Shown here: positions 62,397 through 64,000 of the stretch, one piece after another
Layout of the letters: each line of letters starts with the position of its first letter
How positions within the stretch are numbered: the first letter of the stretch is position 1
Assembly: GCF_013409365.1 (NCBI RefSeq)
Contig: NZ_JACCBA010000001.1
Location: 1,426,001-1,490,000 of the forward strand
Direction of reading: 5' to 3'
DNA: 64,000 nt
Source of the DNA: Actinomadura luteofluorescens
GTDB lineage: Bacteria > Actinomycetota > Actinomycetes > Streptosporangiales > Streptosporangiaceae
Made by a program: the position numbers and the translations under genes
The notes under the pieces: model-generated
Database searches by the model: none
Seen by the model: the letters and a program-made list of their open reading frames with translations, nothing else
Told to the model about the DNA's origin: nothing

Positions 62397-63662
62397 TCAT
62401 TGTCTTCCGTCCCTGCCGTCCCGTGCGTCACCCTCCGCCGCACGCCGAACCAGCGCGGCGGGGCGCACCGCGCCGCGCCCGAACCGGTGCGCGACCTGAT
62501 CCATGGCTCGCTCGGCCTCACGCCAGCCGCTGTCCGGCTCGTCGAAGGCGAGCTGACGGGGGGCCTCGCCGGCGGGGCCCAGGTTCTCCACCCGCACCCC
62601 GACCAGTCGGAGTCGTACCCGTTCCAGGCCCGACGCCTCGTACAGCTCGCGGGCTGTGACATAGATCACACGAGCCAGGTCGGTCGGCTCGGCCAGCGTG
62701 CGCGCCCGCGTGATCGTCTTGAAGTCGGCCATCCGCAGTTTGACGCTGACCGTCCGGCCGGCGTTCCCGCTCTCGCGCAGCCGCGCGCCGACCCTCTCCG
62801 CGAGCCGCAGCAGCTCACGCCGGATGACCTCGGGGTCGTCGACGTCGGTGTCGAAGGTCTCCTCGGCGCCGATGCTCTTGTCGGGCGTGTGCGGGACGAC
62901 CTCCCGCGGGTCGCGCCCCCACGCCAGCTCGTGCAGGTGCCCGCCGAGCGCGTTGCCGAGTTCGCGCTGCAGCGTGGAGAGGGGCACCTGGGCGAGTTGC
63001 CCGACGGTGCGCAGGCCGAGGCGGGTGAGGTTCTGCTCCGTCCGCTCACCGACGCCCCACAGGGCCGCGACGGGCAGCGGGTGCAGGAAGTCGACGACGC
63101 CGTCGGCGGGCACCACGAGCAGCCCGTCGGGCTTGCACCGGGTCGAGGCCAGCTTCGCGACGAACTTGGTGTTCGCGACGCCGACCGAGCAGGTGATGCC
63201 CTGCTGGTCGCGCACCTGGTCGCGGATGAGCTGCGCGATCGCCGCGGGACGGCCCAGCCGCCGCCGCGCGCCCGCCACGTCCAGGAAGGCCTCGTCCAGC
63301 GACAGGCCTTCCACCAGCGGCGTGACGGAGCGGAAGATCTCGAAGACGGCGGCGGACACGCGGCCGTACTTGCCGTGGCTCACGGGCAGCGCCACGGCCT
63401 GCGGGCACAGCCGCCGCGCCCGCGTCATCGGCATCGCCGAGTGGACGCCGAACTTCCGTGCCTCGTAGGAGGCCGCGGAGACGACGCCGCGCGGCCCGGC
63501 CCCGCCCACGACGACGGGGCGCCCGCGCAGCTCGGGTCGCTCCAGCAGCTCGACGCTGACGAAGAAGGCGTCCATGTCGACGTGCAGGATGGCGCAGCCG
63601 GTGTCGTCGGCCGGCGGACCCGGCTGGGGCCCCGGCCGATGCAGCTGCTGCTTGCGGCTCAC
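62397..63662 (-). CDS. dinB: DNA polymerase IV (Y family, DinB)
   Basis: 421 residues. Catalytic acidic residues are in LHVDMDAFFVSVE and GLSLDEAFLDVAG; YEARKFGVHSAMP is the Y-family finger block. A little-finger domain follows (AEETFDTDVDDPEVIRRELL), and near the C-terminus QLAFD is a likely clamp-binding motif. It performs error-prone synthesis past lesions. The start is GTG 63662 (MSRKQQLHRPG). The methyltransferase gene ends 4 nt upstream. Confidence 0.96.
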   Translation of the reverse strand: MSRKQQLHRPGPQPGPPADDTGCAILHVDMDAFFVSVELLERPELRGRPVVVGGAGPRGVVSAASYEARKFGVHSAMPMTRARRLCPQAVALPVSHGKYGRVSAAVFEIFRSVTPLVEGLSLDEAFLDVAGARRRLGRPAAIAQLIRDQVRDQQGITCSVGVANTKFVAKLASTRCKPDGLLVVPADGVVDFLHPLPVAALWGVGERTEQNLTRLGLRTVGQLAQVPLSTLQRELGNALGGHLHELAWGRDPREVVPHTPDKSIGAEETFDTDVDDPEVIRRELLRLAERVGARLRESGNAGRTVSVKLRMADFKTITRARTLAEPTDLARVIYVTARELYEASGLERVRLRLVGVRVENLGPAGEAPRQLAFDEPDSGWREAERAMDQVAHRFGRGAVRPAALVRRAAEGDARDGRDGRQ

Positions 63663-63666
63663 GGTG

Positions 63667-64000
63667 CTAGCCGGCCGGTTTGTCCGCCACCAGGTGCAGC
63701 TGGGTGGCGAGGTCCCGCAGGACGGGATGGACGGCCGCGACGGACTCCAGCGCGATCAGCGCGTCGGCGGAGTCGGCGTCGCCGTCCAGCAGGCCGCTCG
63801 GCACCAGATCGGCGAAGATCCGGACGCCGTGCAGTTCGGCGACCCGCAGTCCGGCGCCGAGCACCAGCTCCGACAGCGACTCGCGGGTGAACCGGCGGGG
63901 CATCCGGTCGCCCTCGCCCCACCGTCCGGACGGGTCCGTCAGCACCCGCCGCGCGTCGTCGAAGTGCCCGGACACCGCGCGGTGCAGCGCGGCCGCGATC
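63667..64000 (-). CDS. SAM-dependent methyltransferase, C-terminal part (cut by window edge)
   Basis: Open to the last base, so the N-terminus is outside. The visible 111 residues resemble the C-terminal domain of class I methyltransferases that precede dinB in other actinomycetes: SELVLGAGLRVAELHGVRIFADLVP, then the helix ALIALESVAAVHPVLRDLATQLHLVA. No SAM-binding motif is in the visible part, so the assignment depends on this tail and context. The GTG at 63975 inside it is not the true start. Confidence 0.75.
   Translation of the reverse strand, partial: IAAALHRAVSGHFDDARRVLTDPSGRWGEGDRMPRRFTRESLSELVLGAGLRVAELHGVRIFADLVPSGLLDGDADSADALIALESVAAVHPVLRDLATQLHLVADKPAG

Noticed and set aside
1..64000. 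tRNA, rRNA, prophage, insertion sequence or integrase genes
   Set aside because: No cloverleaf, rRNA, transposase or integrase motif was found in the intergenic stretches or proteins examined.

Overview
The window is chromosomal DNA from a high-GC Gram-positive bacterium (Actinomycetota). The evidence is very GC-rich third codon positions, many GTG starts, a division cluster with SepF and DivIVA/Wag31 but no FtsA, a bifunctional-type HisA (PriA), a type-2 isoleucyl-tRNA synthetase behind an actinobacterial-style T-box leader, and DUF3040, DUF1707 and DUF2567-like proteins. A Streptosporangiales member such as Actinomadura would fit, but the genus is inference. The content is mostly core housekeeping. 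I see no prophage, IS element, CRISPR array, rRNA or tRNA gene.

Layout. 1-2.9 kb: two subunits of a heterodimeric ABC exporter (the first is cut by the window edge). 3-8 kb: an unrecognised helical-repeat protein, two small lipoproteins, a nucleoside-phosphorylase-fold enzyme, an HTH_42 winged-helix protein and a two-TM membrane protein. 8-12 kb: a coupled pair of acyl-CoA dehydrogenase subunits and a CocE-type hydrolase. 11.9-18.1 kb (minus strand): the histidine operon hisD-hisC-hisB-small membrane protein-hisH-priA-hisF followed by an ATP-grasp gene. 18.2-22 kb: a PhzF-like enzyme, a Lon-N-domain protein, a YbaK deacylase, a DUF2567-like membrane protein and a DUF6882-like protein, then an unusual intergenic block of tandem hairpin modules. 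22-25.6 kb: dnaE. 26-27.4 kb: chorismate mutase coupled to azlC-azlD. 27.5-29.9 kb (minus): rluD-like, lspA and a TraR/DksA-type protein. 30.2-33.5 kb: T-box leader and ileS.

34.5-56.5 kb (minus) is one long division and cell-wall (dcw) cluster. In transcription order it reads mraZ, rsmH, ftsL-like, ftsI-type PBP, murE, murF, mraY, murD, ftsW, murG, murC, ftsQ, ftsZ, pgeF, yggS, sepF, yggT, divIVA, followed by a two-module CxxC membrane protein. Many junctions are 4-nt ATGA/GTGA overlaps, implying translational coupling. murB, ddl and ftsA are not present here. Divergent from mraZ is a moxR-DUF58-transglutaminase operon (56.8-61.8 kb). The window ends with a DUF3040 protein, DNA polymerase IV and the C-terminus of a methyltransferase.

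The strongest regulatory signals read directly from the sequence are a complete translational T-box upstream of ileS, and a 10-bp-periodic GTGGGG array overlapping the mraZ promoter (the probable MraZ operator). The least explained structure is the pair of tandem modules at 21632-21806, in which different perfect or near-perfect hairpins are followed by an identical 29-bp tail. Several proteins here (FtsI-type PBP, FtsL-like, TraR-like and the CxxC membrane protein) carry repetitive Lys/Ala/Pro-rich or related linkers.
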